Made by a program: the position numbers and the translations under genes. This document shows, one piece after another, positions 45,484-54,556 of a stretch of 64,000 nucleotides of DNA (the first letter of the stretch is position 1; each line of letters begins with the position of its first letter). Below the pieces are notes generated by a model, which ran no database searches, was not told the origin of the DNA, and saw only the letters and a program-made list of their open reading frames with translations. Source of the stretch: Hyphomicrobiaceae bacterium. GTDB taxonomy: Bacteria > Pseudomonadota > Alphaproteobacteria > Rhizobiales > Hyphomicrobiaceae. The stretch is taken from contig JANXWC010000256.1 in the NCBI GenBank assembly GCA_025351355.1, forward strand, positions 18,174-82,173, given 5' to 3'.

Positions 45484-45888
45484 TCATAATTTCTTGCAGA
45501 ACGTCGCGGTGACCATGCATTTGTATTCCTGCCCCAGCAACGGCACGAACAAGTAGTCTTCGCATGACACTGTCTCAAGGCTTTTGTCCCACGCCTTCCA
45601 GCCCTTTTGCTTGCCGACCTTGGCAATATATTCGTCGAGCCGGAGGCGGGCCACTTCGATCGTCTTTTCCTTGCCCACCTGGATGTCCGAAAGCGGCAAT
45701 CGTGTGCACTCACGCCCCTTTGCCGCTGGGGCCGCCGCCACTGTTTTGGCCGCGGCGGCCTTATCGCTTGTCGGTTTAACCGGTGGCGCTACGACGTCGG
45801 CAGCAGGCGCAACCGTCTGCGCCACCACGGCGCCGCCCACACACAACATCGCGGCGCATGTCATCGCGCTCAACAACAAACTCTTCAT
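45484..45888 (-). CDS. Secreted protein of unknown function
   Basis: The ATG at 45888 (MKSLLLSAMTCAAMLCVGG) begins a clear signal peptide and gives 134 residues. An Ala/Pro/Val-rich linker follows, then a compact domain with four cysteines: RECTRLPLSDIQVGKEKT, LETVSCEDYLFVPLL, YKCMVTATFCKKL. The domain is unknown to me. The previous gene on the same strand also encodes a small Cys-containing exported protein but ends 139 bases away, so a shared operon is uncertain. Confidence 0.68.
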   Translation of the reverse strand: MKSLLLSAMTCAAMLCVGGAVVAQTVAPAADVVAPPVKPTSDKAAAAKTVAAAPAAKGRECTRLPLSDIQVGKEKTIEVARLRLDEYIAKVGKQKGWKAWDKSLETVSCEDYLFVPLLGQEYKCMVTATFCKKL

Positions 45889-45971
45889 AATTACCCCACT
45901 CAATGGTCCGATGCGCATCAGCAATGCAGCCCAAGATGGCGTCAGTGTGATCTGCGACCTCAATAGGCATC

Positions 45972-46232
45972 CTATAGAGACTTGACCAGCCTGTCATACT
46001 GGTCGTGCGTACCAATCCACGTCCAAAGAAAGCCGTCGTCCGTCTCGATCGCCAACGCTCTATATCTCAGCCCCACGCGAACCGACCACCTGTTTCCAAC
46101 CTTCTTCAAGCGCAGCGTTGGATGCTGTGGGTCTAACCGAAACAGCGCGTAGTTTTTCTGCGCGATTTTTCTAATCTCGCGCGGCAGTGCTTTGTACGTC
46201 GCCCAGAACTCGGGAGTGGCGCGATTGGTCAA
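45972..46232 (-). CDS. RelE/ParE-family toxin
   Basis: The 86-residue protein has the compact RelE/ParE fold pattern: a first helix RATPEFWATYKALPREIRKI, then HPTLRLKKVGNRWSVRVGLR and the final strand and helix FLWTWIGTHDQYDRLVKSL. The Arg/Lys-rich central strands are the expected active face. It starts with TTG, which overlaps the upstream stop (TTGA), with AGGAG eight bases before it, so translation is coupled to the 154-residue gene. It would act as an mRNA-cleaving or gyrase-poisoning toxin. Its closest type usually pairs with a short acidic antitoxin like the one at 46885. Confidence 0.82.
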   Translation of the reverse strand: MTNRATPEFWATYKALPREIRKIAQKNYALFRLDPQHPTLRLKKVGNRWSVRVGLRYRALAIETDDGFLWTWIGTHDQYDRLVKSL

Positions 46233-46693
46233 CAGTCCAACTCCTGCCCACCGGAAGCCTCAATAGGTTGGCGAGGATTCCGCAGCTTCCAGCGACCACC
46301 GACGCTATCAATCAATTGGCGTTGTTTAAAACGATGCAGATAGCTTCTGACCGTTGCGGCAGGCACATCCGGAAGGACACGCTCAATAGCTTTTTGGGCG
46401 AGATGGTTCGGCAGCCCAGCGTGATCAGATTCATTAGCAATTGCTTCGTACAACGACGCCCAAACCTTCAAAGAGGCAAGTGATCGCCGGGACGGCGCGC
46501 CGCCCAAAGGAAATGGTATGTGTTCGCCTCTCAATTTCGCCAAGCTTAGCGCATTTTCTGTATCGATTACATCGATTCCAATGGCGGTTAATTCTGTCCG
46601 TAGCTTCTTTATCTTAGCCTCCAGGTTCACTTTTTGAGCGGCCAAGGAGGCGCGACGAACCAAAAGACCCGAAAGTTCAGTATTGTTCTGCAT
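46229..46693 (-). CDS. Coiled-coil/winged-helix protein coupled to the toxin (candidate antitoxin or regulator)
   Basis: The 154-residue protein has a coiled-coil N-terminal third (LLVRRASLAAQKVNLEAKIK onward, residues about 9-40). A linker and a C-terminal region follow that looks like a winged helix (HLAQKAIERVLPDVPAATVR then SYLHRFKQRQLIDSVGGRWK). It overlaps the toxin start by four bases, the position an antitoxin gene normally holds. It does not look like MazE, RelB, HigA or Phd. I infer that it binds the toxin or regulates the operon, but the sequence does not prove this. Confidence 0.6.
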   Translation of the reverse strand: MQNNTELSGLLVRRASLAAQKVNLEAKIKKLRTELTAIGIDVIDTENALSLAKLRGEHIPFPLGGAPSRRSLASLKVWASLYEAIANESDHAGLPNHLAQKAIERVLPDVPAATVRSYLHRFKQRQLIDSVGGRWKLRNPRQPIEASGGQELDC

Positions 46694-46803
46694 GTCGACA
46701 ATCTACGTCTCGCGTTGCAAATGGCGCAAGATGGCTAACGGATTGCCTGGAAAACTTTGCAACACTCTATAAATCAGTCGCTTAATAAGTTGACGAATAG
46801 AGT

Positions 46804-46857
46804 CACACTCTGCAACGCTACGAGCGTAGTTCGTAGCGTTGCAGAGTGTGGGTTTTT
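46804..46857 (+). terminator. Perfect 20-bp-stem hairpin followed by T-run
   Basis: CACACTCTGCAACGCTACGA (46804-46823) is exactly complementary to 46831-46850, with a 7-base loop, followed by GGTTTTTCG. On the forward strand it looks like an intrinsic terminator, yet no forward gene precedes it, and all nearby genes are on the reverse strand. A second hairpin, GTAGCGGCT/AGCCGCTAC (46867-46888), overlaps the end of the antitoxin-like gene. Confidence 0.7.
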
Positions 46858-46884
46858 CGTTGCGATGTAGCGGCTTTTGAGCCG

Positions 46885-47088
46885 CTACGGTAATTTTTTC
46901 GACCGATCAGCTGCCTGCATATTTAATGCTCGTTCGAAATGTGAGTCCAGTTTGCCTGAGCGCATGTCTGCCTCGATGCGTGCATCGAACAAGTCTGCCT
47001 CATATTCCTCAAGCCAAAGACGTAGCTGCGCAATCTCTTCGGGCGCGAGTTGCTGTACTGCCTTTTCAATTTCTTCAAGTTTGGTCAT
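46885..47088 (-). CDS. Short antitoxin-like protein without adjacent toxin
   Basis: The ATG at 47088 gives 67 residues: MTKLEEIEKAVQQLAPEEIA, then LRLWLEEYEADLFDARIEAD and a tail with RSGKLDSHFERALN. The small, acidic and helical form matches a common rhizobial and cyanobacterial antitoxin group whose toxin partner is a RelE/ParE protein of the kind encoded at 45972. Here the gene directly downstream is not the toxin but the 154-residue protein, after 191 bases with two hairpins. It may still neutralise the toxin from a distance, or be a relic. Confidence 0.72.
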   Translation of the reverse strand: MTKLEEIEKAVQQLAPEEIAQLRLWLEEYEADLFDARIEADMRSGKLDSHFERALNMQAADRSKKLP

Positions 47089-47189
47089 GGTGCATATTTG
47101 TAAGAGTGTCAGGCTGCCGAATTGCATTAGCGCAAATCAATGTCTATCAGGCAATTGCCTTCCGTCCAACACCGAGCCAAAGATCGGTC

Positions 47190-50012
47190 CTAAGCGCCCG
47201 GGCGTCCTGTTTTCTTAGATCTTCCGCGCCGGTTGCCGGTTTCCTTGCCGCTTTCAAAGTCGATCGTCTTGGTCGGCAATCGCGGCGCCAGCGGATCGGC
47301 TTTCTTCGGCACTGGCTTGCCCACCGGAACTTCAGTGCGTCCCACCGTCATCTCATCCAGCGTTGGCTTGCGCACTCGCGATCCCGCGTCAGGCGGCCTC
47401 CCCGCGAAGGCGGGGATCACCGCCGCGGAGTCGCCAGACGCAACTAAAGAAGTCGATTGCGCAAAGGTTGGCTGCACCGCTTCATACTCTGTCGCAATTC
47501 GCGACCCCCCCTTTGCGCCGCGCTTGCTCGGCATATTGGCTCTGGCACCATATTTCTGCTCGCCCTGATAACCGCCGGTGCGGTCATCGATCGCCGACTG
47601 CCGCGCCAGCGGATCGTCCGCGATCGCCAACTCCGTCGCCCTCAGTCGCTTCACTTCGTCGCGCAGCCGTGCCGCTGTCTCGAATTCCAGATCCGCCGCC
47701 GCTGCATGCATCCGCTTTTCCATGTCGGCGATGACAGCCGCCAGATTGTGCCCGACCGTCGCCGTGCCCGCCTCCGCCGCCAGCCCCGCATCAACAGTCA
47801 CATGGTCCTGCTCGTACACCGACGACATCGTGTCGTGGATCGTCCGCTTGATGCTTTCCGGCGTTATGTTGTGCGCGACATTATAGGCGGTCTGCTTCTC
47901 GCGCCGCCGTGTTGTTTCCGCCAGCGCCCGCTCCATCGATCCCGTCATCTTGTCGGCATACAGCAGCACGCGTCCGTCGAGATTGCGCGCCGCCCGACCG
48001 ATGGTCTGGATCAGCGACGTCTCCGAGCGCAGAAACCCTTCCTTGTCCGCATCCAGAATGGCCACCAGCGCGCACTCCGGAATATCCAAGCCTTCGCGCA
48101 GCAGGTTGATGCCGATCAGCACGTCGAATGCGCCGAGCCTGAGATCTCGAATGATCTCGATCCGCTCCAGCGTCTCTACGTCCGAATGCATGTAGCGGAC
48201 GCGAATGCCACTTTCGTGCATGTACTCCGTCAGGTCTTCCGCCATCCGCTTGGTCAGCGTCGTCACCAGCGTGCGATAGCCCTTCGCGGCCACCTTGCGC
48301 ACTTCGTCTAAGAGGTCGTCGACCTGCGTTTTTGCCGGCCGGATCTCGCACACCGGATCGATCAACCCCGTCGGGCGGATCACTTGCTCGACAAACGCGC
48401 CGCCCGTCTGCTCCATTTCCCACGGTCCCGGCGTCGCCGACACGTAGACCGTCTGCGGCCGCATGGCGTTCCATTCCTCAAATCGCATCGGACGATTGTC
48501 CATGCACGACGGCAGCCGGAAGCCATACTCCGCCAGTGTTGCTTTGCGCCGGTAGTCGCCGCGGAACATGCCGCCGATTTGCGGCACCGTGACGTGGCTT
48601 TCGTCCGCAAACACCAGTGCATTGTCCGGCAAATATTCAAACAGCGTCGGCGGCGGTTCGCCCGGTTGCCGCCCCGTCAGATAGCGCGAATAGTTTTCGA
48701 TGCCGGCGCAGCTTCCCGTCGCCTCCATCATCTCCATGTCGAACGTCGTGCGCTGATCGAGGCGCTGTGCCTCCAGCAGCTTCCCTGTCGCGTTCAACTC
48801 GTCGAGGCGCTGTTTCAGCTCGCTTTTGATCGCCTTCATCGCCTGTTGCAGCGTCGGCTTCGGCGTCACATAGTGCGAGTTGGCATAGACCTTCACCAGC
48901 TTCAGCTCGTCTGTCTTCTGTCCCGTCAGCGGATCGAATTCGGTAATCGCCTCGATCTCGTCGCCAAACAGCGAGAACCGCCACGCGCGGTCCTCCAAAT
49001 GCGCCGGAAACAGTTCGATCGTATCCCCGCGCACGCGGAAATTTCCGCGCACAAAATTTAAGTCGTTACGCCGGTACTGCAGCGCCACCAGATCAGCCAG
49101 GAACTGCTTCTGCGAAAGTCGGTCGCCGGTCTTCACCGTGAACGTCATCGCCGTATAGGTCTCCACCGAACCGATACCGTAGATGCACGACACGGATGCC
49201 ACGATGATCACGTCGTCGCGCTCGATTAATGCGCGCGTCGCCGCGTGCCGCATGCGGTCGATCTGTTCGTTGATCGTCGCTTCCTTCTCGATGTAGGTGT
49301 CCGTGCGCGGCACATACGCTTCCGGCTGGTAGTAATCGTAGTACGACACGAAATACTCGACCGCATTGTTCGGGAAAAAGCTTTTGAACTCGCCGTACAG
49401 CTGCGCCGCCAGCGTCTTGTTCGGCGCCAAAACCAACGCCGGACGCTGCGTCTGCGCGATCACATGTGCCACCGTGAATGTCTTGCCCGAGCCGGTGACA
49501 CCCAGCAGCACCTGATTATTGTCTTTCCGCCTCACACCCTCGACCAATTCGGCAATCGCCGCCGGCTGATCGCCCTTTGGCGTATATTCCGATACCAATT
49601 CGAAACGGATGCCGCCTTCGCTCTTGTCCGGTCGCGCTGGCCGATGCGGCACATATTCCGGCAGCGTCCCGGCCACCAGCGGATGCGCCGCGATCATTGG
49701 CTGTCGTGCCAGGATATCGCGCTCCTTGTCGCCCCGCGCCTCGGGCCGGGTCAGAATGGCATTAAGTGATGCCGTTATGCTTTCCTCGCCGCGCGGAGGT
49801 CGCGGTCCCGATTGCCTGAGTGCCGGCAGCGTCGGCAGCCCGGTTTCAGTGAACTTGGGGCGGTTGAATAGAGGCCCGGTCGCCGTAAACGCCGATTGCG
49901 GCGCCTCATCAAAACCCGGCGTTCCCGCTGCCGTTTCGCCTGGCGGCGGCGACGGCTTTCCTGATTTGCCGCGCGATGGACGCACGGTCGCAGATTTCAC
50001 TGGTTTTGCCAT
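47190..50012 (-). CDS. uvrB: Excinuclease ABC subunit UvrB
   Basis: The 940-residue protein is the helicase-like damage-recognition subunit of nucleotide excision repair. It has a Walker A motif GVTGSGKT at about residues 171-178, the beta-hairpin region [20 protein letters not shown], the DEAD-like box [10 protein letters not shown], the helicase motifs ending IGRAARN, and a UvrC-binding coiled coil near [20 protein letters not shown]. It has about 130 extra residues before the core and a Lys/Arg/Pro-rich tail of about 120 residues, which makes it far longer than E. coli UvrB (about 670) but normal for rhizobia. Confidence 0.97.
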   Translation of the reverse strand: MAKPVKSATVRPSRGKSGKPSPPPGETAAGTPGFDEAPQSAFTATGPLFNRPKFTETGLPTLPALRQSGPRPPRGEESITASLNAILTRPEARGDKERDILARQPMIAAHPLVAGTLPEYVPHRPARPDKSEGGIRFELVSEYTPKGDQPAAIAELVEGVRRKDNNQVLLGVTGSGKTFTVAHVIAQTQRPALVLAPNKTLAAQLYGEFKSFFPNNAVEYFVSYYDYYQPEAYVPRTDTYIEKEATINEQIDRMRHAATRALIERDDVIIVASVSCIYGIGSVETYTAMTFTVKTGDRLSQKQFLADLVALQYRRNDLNFVRGNFRVRGDTIELFPAHLEDRAWRFSLFGDEIEAITEFDPLTGQKTDELKLVKVYANSHYVTPKPTLQQAMKAIKSELKQRLDELNATGKLLEAQRLDQRTTFDMEMMEATGSCAGIENYSRYLTGRQPGEPPPTLFEYLPDNALVFADESHVTVPQIGGMFRGDYRRKATLAEYGFRLPSCMDNRPMRFEEWNAMRPQTVYVSATPGPWEMEQTGGAFVEQVIRPTGLIDPVCEIRPAKTQVDDLLDEVRKVAAKGYRTLVTTLTKRMAEDLTEYMHESGIRVRYMHSDVETLERIEIIRDLRLGAFDVLIGINLLREGLDIPECALVAILDADKEGFLRSETSLIQTIGRAARNLDGRVLLYADKMTGSMERALAETTRRREKQTAYNVAHNITPESIKRTIHDTMSSVYEQDHVTVDAGLAAEAGTATVGHNLAAVIADMEKRMHAAAADLEFETAARLRDEVKRLRATELAIADDPLARQSAIDDRTGGYQGEQKYGARANMPSKRGAKGGSRIATEYEAVQPTFAQSTSLVASGDSAAVIPAFAGRPPDAGSRVRKPTLDEMTVGRTEVPVGKPVPKKADPLAPRLPTKTIDFESGKETGNRRGRSKKTGRPGA

Positions 50013-50105
50013 GGCTTCAATATGCGCCGATCGGTTGCTTCAAGGCAAGATTTGGGATGCTGTTGCTGTACTATCAATAGTGAACAAGACGAACATGGAG
50101 TCGCG

Positions 50106-50876
50106 ATGATCGAGTTTGCTTTGGTGTTCGGCGCCGGTTTGTTGGCCGGCATGATGAACGCTTTGGCCGGCGCCGGCTCGTTCGTCACTATCCCCGCCAT
50201 GATCTTGGTTGGTGTTCCTGCTGTGCAGGCGAATGCGTCAAGCACCGTCGCCCTGCTGCCCGGTAGCTTGACCAGCGCGTGGATCTATCGCGACGGCCTT
50301 GGTCCTATCGGCGCCGTTCCCATCAGATTACTGCTGTTCGTCACCTTGATCGGCGGCATGCTCGGCGGTTTCCTACTGATATCGACGTCGACCTTTATTT
50401 TCGACGCCATACTGCCATGGCTGCTGTTGTTGGCTTTGCTGGTTTTGATTTTCGGTCGCCATCTTGGCCTCCGGCTGCGCCGCCATGGTCATATCGGCCC
50501 GACCGCAATTCTCGTCGCCCAATTCTTTTTAGGCGCCTATGGCGGCTATTTCGGCGGCGGCGTCGGCCTGATGATGATGGCATCTTGGACACTTCTCGAT
50601 AACCGGGACATCAAAAGTCTTAATGCGCCCCGCACTTTTCTTGTCAGCGCCGCCAACGCAATGGCTGTCCTGACCTTCGTCTTCGCCGGGGCTATTTACT
50701 GGCCGGAAACCCTGGTCATGCTATTTGCATCCATCATCGGTGGCTATCTGGGCGCCCAATTGGGTCGTCGCGCTCGGCCCGAGGTTGTGCGGACAGGCAC
50801 TATTGTGCTGACCGCCTTCATTACTTTGGCGTTTTTTATTCGTGCCTATGGGCCAGGTACCTTCAAGTTTGGCTGA
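50106..50876 (+). CDS. TauE/SafE (TSUP) family permease
   Basis: The ATG at 50106 is preceded by GGAG and gives 256 residues. The two-fold repeated TSUP motif is seen as LLAGMMNALAGAGSFVTIPA in the first half and GAYGGYFGGGVGLMMMA in the second, with seven to eight membrane segments in total. TSUP proteins export sulfite, sulfoacetate-derived anions or similar sulfur or organic anions. The substrate here is unknown. A sulfite role would fit the sulfonate genes at the start of the window, but they are 45 kb away. It is followed by ccdA after 76 bases. Confidence 0.88.
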   Translation: MIEFALVFGAGLLAGMMNALAGAGSFVTIPAMILVGVPAVQANASSTVALLPGSLTSAWIYRDGLGPIGAVPIRLLLFVTLIGGMLGGFLLISTSTFIFDAILPWLLLLALLVLIFGRHLGLRLRRHGHIGPTAILVAQFFLGAYGGYFGGGVGLMMMASWTLLDNRDIKSLNAPRTFLVSAANAMAVLTFVFAGAIYWPETLVMLFASIIGGYLGAQLGRRARPEVVRTGTIVLTAFITLAFFIRAYGPGTFKFG

Positions 50877-50952
50877 CGCGGGCGTGACTTGCCCGTGATG
50901 GCCCGCCTGGGTTATGCCTTGTCCGCAATGGCACGGAGCATCCGCAGCGTAA

Positions 50953-51747
50953 ATGATTGATTTACCCATCGCTTTTGGCGTCATGCTGGCTGGTCTCGTC
51001 AGCTTTCTCAGCCCGTGTGTGCTGCCTCTGGTCCCGCCTTATCTGGCCTATCTCGGTGGCACGACTATCGAGCGGATGGGCGAAGGCCACGCCGACAACG
51101 GCGAGGCGACGCGCCGCACGATCCTCGCCGCGCTGTGCTTTGTCGCGGGCTTTACGACTGTGTTCATTGCGCTGGGGGCCGGTGCCTCGTTCGTCGGCCA
51201 ACTTATTCAGACCTACAAGGGTGCATTATCGTCGGTCGCTGGCGTCGTGATCATACTATTTGGCCTGCATTTCCTCGGACTGCTGAAAATCCCGTTGCTC
51301 TACTCACACGTACGCGTTGAGACCGATATGCGCGGCGGCAGTTTCGCCGGCGCCTATGTCATCGGCCTCGCCTTCGCGTTCGGTTGGACCCCATGCGTTG
51401 GTCCGGTCCTTGCCACGGTCCTGGCTTTGGCCGCCCAGGAAAACAGCTTGCGCTCCGGTGTCACCCTGCTGTTTCTCTATTCGCTCGGGTTGGGCATCCC
51501 GTTCGTGCTCGCCGCGATGGCCGTGAAACCTTTTCTGGCGCTGTTCAAGCAGTTCCGCCAACATCTCGGCAGGGTCGAGCAAGTCATGGGTGCCGCACTC
51601 GTGCTCACCGGCGTGCTCTTTCTAACAGGGTCGATTGGCTGGGCTGGCCAGTGGCTCATCGAAAACGTGCCGGCGCTGGCCCGCTTCGAAGACTGGGTCA
51701 CCCCGAAGGGCCTCGGCGCGGAAATTCTCAAAAAGGGCGCAGGTTGA
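50953..51747 (+). CDS. ccdA: Cytochrome c biogenesis protein CcdA (thiol-disulfide transporter)
   Basis: The 264-residue membrane protein has the paired redox cysteines in [20 protein letters not shown] (TM1) and [14 protein letters not shown] (TM4), and six membrane segments in the DsbD-gamma/CcdA arrangement. It carries reducing equivalents from cytoplasmic thioredoxin to the periplasm for cytochrome c maturation. Its stop codon shares one base with the ATG of thiD (TGATG), so the two genes are translationally linked, a common but functionally unexplained pairing. Confidence 0.92.
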   Translation: MIDLPIAFGVMLAGLVSFLSPCVLPLVPPYLAYLGGTTIERMGEGHADNGEATRRTILAALCFVAGFTTVFIALGAGASFVGQLIQTYKGALSSVAGVVIILFGLHFLGLLKIPLLYSHVRVETDMRGGSFAGAYVIGLAFAFGWTPCVGPVLATVLALAAQENSLRSGVTLLFLYSLGLGIPFVLAAMAVKPFLALFKQFRQHLGRVEQVMGAALVLTGVLFLTGSIGWAGQWLIENVPALARFEDWVTPKGLGAEILKKGAG

Positions 51748-52565
51748 TGTCCGGCCGTGTTGCCGTTGCCTTGACGATCGCCGGCTCCGACAGCTCGGGC
51801 GGCGCCGGCATCCAGGCGGACCTCAAGACATTCGCGGCTCTCGGCGTCTACGGCGCCAGCGCCATCACCGCCCTGACCGCACAGAATACCGTTGGCGTCC
51901 AAGCCATTACCACCGTCGATCCAGCCTTTGTCATCAGCCAGATCGACAGCGTGCTGGCTGATCTCAACGTCGTTTCCGTGAAAACCGGCATGCTCGCCAC
52001 CGCCGCAATCGTGCATGCCGTCGCGTCTCGCTTGGCCGCTGTGCCTCAGCTCGACCTTGTCGTCGATCCCGTCATGGTCGCCACCAGCGGCGACTTGCTC
52101 TTGAGCGTCGACGCCATCGACACTTACCGCACCATCTTATTGCCGCGCGCCACGTTGTTGACGCCGAATATTCCGGAGGCGGCACGCTTGCTCAACGCTG
52201 GCACGGCCGTCACCATCGACGACGCCATCGATCAGGCCAAGGCACTCGTGGCGCTGGGCTGCCCCGCCGTCTTGCTCAAAGGTGGCCATGGCACTGATGC
52301 AGACATCGCCGATGTGCTCTGCGACCGTGGGGAAATCACACTGTTTCGCCATCGGCGCATTCAAACGCCCAATACGCATGGCACCGGCTGCACCTTGTCT
52401 GCTGCAATTACGGCTGGTCTGGCGACTGGTCTGCCGTTGCACGACGCCGTTGCGCGTGGCGTCGAATTCGTGTCGAAGGCGCTGGTGTCAAACCAGAATC
52501 GCCGGTACGGTGCCGGGCATGGCCCAGTCGGCCATGCTGTCGGCTTCACCGTTTCGGCATCATGA
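51747..52565 (+). CDS. thiD: Bifunctional hydroxymethylpyrimidine kinase/phosphomethylpyrimidine kinase
   Basis: The 272-residue ribokinase-family enzyme has the substrate loop [19 protein letters not shown], the [10 protein letters not shown] region, [12 protein letters not shown] and the anion-hole/catalytic motif [13 protein letters not shown]. It phosphorylates hydroxymethylpyrimidine twice in thiamine diphosphate synthesis. The start follows from the one-base overlap with ccdA. The open frame extends far upstream, but that part is antisense-like and not homologous. Confidence 0.95.
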   Translation: MSGRVAVALTIAGSDSSGGAGIQADLKTFAALGVYGASAITALTAQNTVGVQAITTVDPAFVISQIDSVLADLNVVSVKTGMLATAAIVHAVASRLAAVPQLDLVVDPVMVATSGDLLLSVDAIDTYRTILLPRATLLTPNIPEAARLLNAGTAVTIDDAIDQAKALVALGCPAVLLKGGHGTDADIADVLCDRGEITLFRHRRIQTPNTHGTGCTLSAAITAGLATGLPLHDAVARGVEFVSKALVSNQNRRYGAGHGPVGHAVGFTVSAS

Positions 52566-52700
52566 AATTTTATTGGCGCTGATCTGCATCGAATGAATAT
52601 TTAGGGCGTTGCGACAGGGGCCTCTCTAGACGCGTTCAGATGCAGTTCACCGGCGCGCCGCAATGTTCGGTTGGCCATCGCAATGGTAGGGGGATTTGCC

Positions 52701-53201
52701 ATGCAGACATGCAAGACACGTGCTGCACGCGCTCGGCGAACCACGTTTGGCGCCGCCATTGTTGTCGCTCTCCTATCCACGACGGCCGGCACGGCGGCAG
52801 TCAATTTGCAGGACATGGCCGGTTATTGGACGGGCACAGGCAAGGTCATGCTAACCAACGGCAATTCCGAAAACGTCAAGTGTGTCGTTATCTACAAGGT
52901 GTTGCCGACCGGCTTTCGCCAGAACATTCGCTGTGCCAGCCAGGGCTTCAATTTCAACGGCACCGCCGAGCTGGAGGTCGGCCAGGGAGGCGCCGTTACC
53001 GGCAATTGGGTTGAAAACACCTATTCCGCTAAAGGCGATGTAACAGGCAAAGCAACCGACAAAGGGTTCTCGCTGGCAATTTCGGGCGCAACTTTCACCG
53101 CTGCGATGGATGTCACCACCTCCGCTTGCAAGCAAACCCTTGATATCGTCCCAACGGGCTTGGAAGTCACCCGGATTTCCCTTGGTCTCGGAAAGTGTTG
53201 A
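52701..53201 (+). CDS. Secreted beta-rich protein of unknown function
   Basis: AGGGGGA precedes the ATG at 52701, giving 166 residues with a long signal peptide (basic n-region ARARRTTFGAAIVVALLSTT, cleavage near GTAA). The mature part alternates hydrophobic and polar residues as in a small beta barrel (DMAGYWTGTGKVMLTNGNSE, NFNGTAELEVGQGGAVTGNW) and has four cysteines. Similar sequences are common in rhizobia without assigned function. It stands alone between thiD and the candidate RNA region. Confidence 0.72.
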   Translation: MQTCKTRAARARRTTFGAAIVVALLSTTAGTAAVNLQDMAGYWTGTGKVMLTNGNSENVKCVVIYKVLPTGFRQNIRCASQGFNFNGTAELEVGQGGAVTGNWVENTYSAKGDVTGKATDKGFSLAISGATFTAAMDVTTSACKQTLDIVPTGLEVTRISLGLGKC

Positions 53202-53283
53202 AAATCACGGCGAAATTAGCGGCTCTGCCCCGCTATAACTTTGCGGCAACATTGAAAGTCATTTTCACGTCGGACGATGTGAT

Positions 53284-53470
53284 TTGTCTAGGCAAGGACT
53301 AGGCCAGAGTGTATATATGACTTGTCTATCGTCGCGCTATCGGGGGATATGCAGGACGATAGATCCAAGAGAGATCTTGGAGCGCACCGTCGAAGGCGAC
53401 ATTCAGGGACGCTATCCGGTTCGTGGAAAACCGGTCTGGGCAACCAGGCCGGTTTTCGCATTTTTGCGCC
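53284..53470 (+). ncRNA. Candidate structured RNA ending in an intrinsic terminator
   Basis: This is part of a 371-base gap (53202-53572) with no convincing protein gene. It holds a series of stems on the forward strand: CTATCGTC (53326-53333) with GACGATAG, then TCCAAGA-GAGA-TCTTGGA, then a terminator hairpin at 53427. An AT-rich TATATATGA box lies at 53312 but no well-spaced -35 was found. I do not recognise a known RNA family. It could instead be a leader or attenuator of the threonine dehydratase gene. Confidence 0.35.
53427..53462 (+). terminator. Intrinsic terminator
   Basis: AAAACCGGTCTGG (53427-53439) pairs with CCAGGCCGGTTTT (53443-53455), with one G-U pair and a short loop. TTTT ends the stem and CGCATTTTTGCG follows. 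It would end a transcript from the candidate RNA region or the secreted-protein gene. Confidence 0.78.
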
Positions 53471-53572
53471 TTGTCCGGTAGTTTTGCTCGATCTCGGCGG
53501 TTGGCTGGATTGACAGTGCCGTGAATCCCGCGACTTTGCGCCCAGAACGAAACCAATCCCAAGGTGGGCGAG

Positions 53573-54556
53573 ATGGCAATCCGTGCTGTGCCGACGATTT
53601 CAGACGTGCTTGCTGCGCGTGACCGCCTGACCGGCCTGGCGGTCGTCACGCCACTGATCGAACATCCCGTGCTGAACCAGATAACGGGTGGTCGGATCCT
53701 GCTCAAAGCCGAAACCTTGCAGCGAGTTGGCGCTTTTAAGTTTCGTGGCGCCTACAATGCCGTGTCACAGGTGGACAAAAAGAAATTCCCCGGCGGAGTT
53801 GTCGCCTGCTCATCCGGCAATCATGCGCAAGGCGTTGCCGCCGCAGCAACCTTGTGCGGCATGGCGTCGGTGCTCGTCATGCCGTCCGACGCGCCGCGCC
53901 TCAAGCTCGCACGCACCAAAGCCTTCGGTGCCGAAGTCGTCACCTATGATCGCGCTACCGAAGATCGCGACGCCATCGCACTTCGCATCTGTGAGCAACG
54001 CAAAGCCGCCTTTGTCCATCCCTTCGACGACTTCAACGTGATCGCCGGCCAGGGCACCGTTGGACTTGAGCTTATGGAACAGGCAGCAGCGGTGGGCGCA
54101 ACCCCCGATGCTGTGCTCGCGTGCAGTTCAGGTGGCGGCCTCGTCACCGGCATCGCCTTGGCTGTCAAAGCGGCCAATGCCACCACCGAAGTCTATTGCG
54201 TCGAACCCACAGGCTTCGATGATTTCGCCCGCTCGTTGCAAAGTGGTAAGCGCGAAAAAAATGCCGCCATGTCCGGATCGATCTGCGATGCGCTGATGGC
54301 TAATTCGCCGGGCGAAATTAATTTCGCGATTGCGCAGCAAACCATGGCCGGCGGTCTTGTCGTCAGCGACGACGAAGTTCGTGTTGCCATGCGCTTCGCA
54401 TTTCTCGAATTGAAGCTCGTGGTCGAGCCAGGCGGCGCCGCTGCCTTGGCCGCCATCTTGTCCGGCAAGATCTCCAGCAAGGGGCGAACGATTGTCGCCG
54501 TTCTCTCCGGTGGCAACGCCGACCCGGCGGAATTTGCGGCCATCATCAATGGCTGA
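53573..54556 (+). CDS. Threonine/serine dehydratase (PLP, TdcB/serine racemase type)
   Basis: I choose the ATG at 53573 (MAIRAVPTISDV), with a GTG nine bases upstream as an alternative. The 327-residue enzyme has the PLP lysine in RVGAFKFRGAYNA, the Asn loop CSSGNHAQGVA, and the phosphate-binding CSSGGGLVTG. It lacks the C-terminal regulatory ACT-like domains of IlvA, so it is the short type that deaminates threonine or serine to 2-oxo acid and ammonia, or racemises serine. The next gene, an MFS protein, starts eight bases before its stop. A transporter of the substrate or product is plausible. Confidence 0.9.
   Translation: MAIRAVPTISDVLAARDRLTGLAVVTPLIEHPVLNQITGGRILLKAETLQRVGAFKFRGAYNAVSQVDKKKFPGGVVACSSGNHAQGVAAAATLCGMASVLVMPSDAPRLKLARTKAFGAEVVTYDRATEDRDAIALRICEQRKAAFVHPFDDFNVIAGQGTVGLELMEQAAAVGATPDAVLACSSGGGLVTGIALAVKAANATTEVYCVEPTGFDDFARSLQSGKREKNAAMSGSICDALMANSPGEINFAIAQQTMAGGLVVSDDEVRVAMRFAFLELKLVVEPGGAAALAAILSGKISSKGRTIVAVLSGGNADPAEFAAIING

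Noticed and set aside
50085..50100. A LexA/SOS-like GAAC...GAAC pair upstream of uvrB
   Set aside because: The two GAAC blocks are five bases apart, whereas the alphaproteobacterial SOS box needs seven between them. I therefore do not call a LexA site.
53284..53481. A 65-codon forward frame in the gap before threonine dehydratase
   Set aside because: It includes the stem-loops and the terminator itself, which argues that the conserved feature is RNA structure rather than protein.
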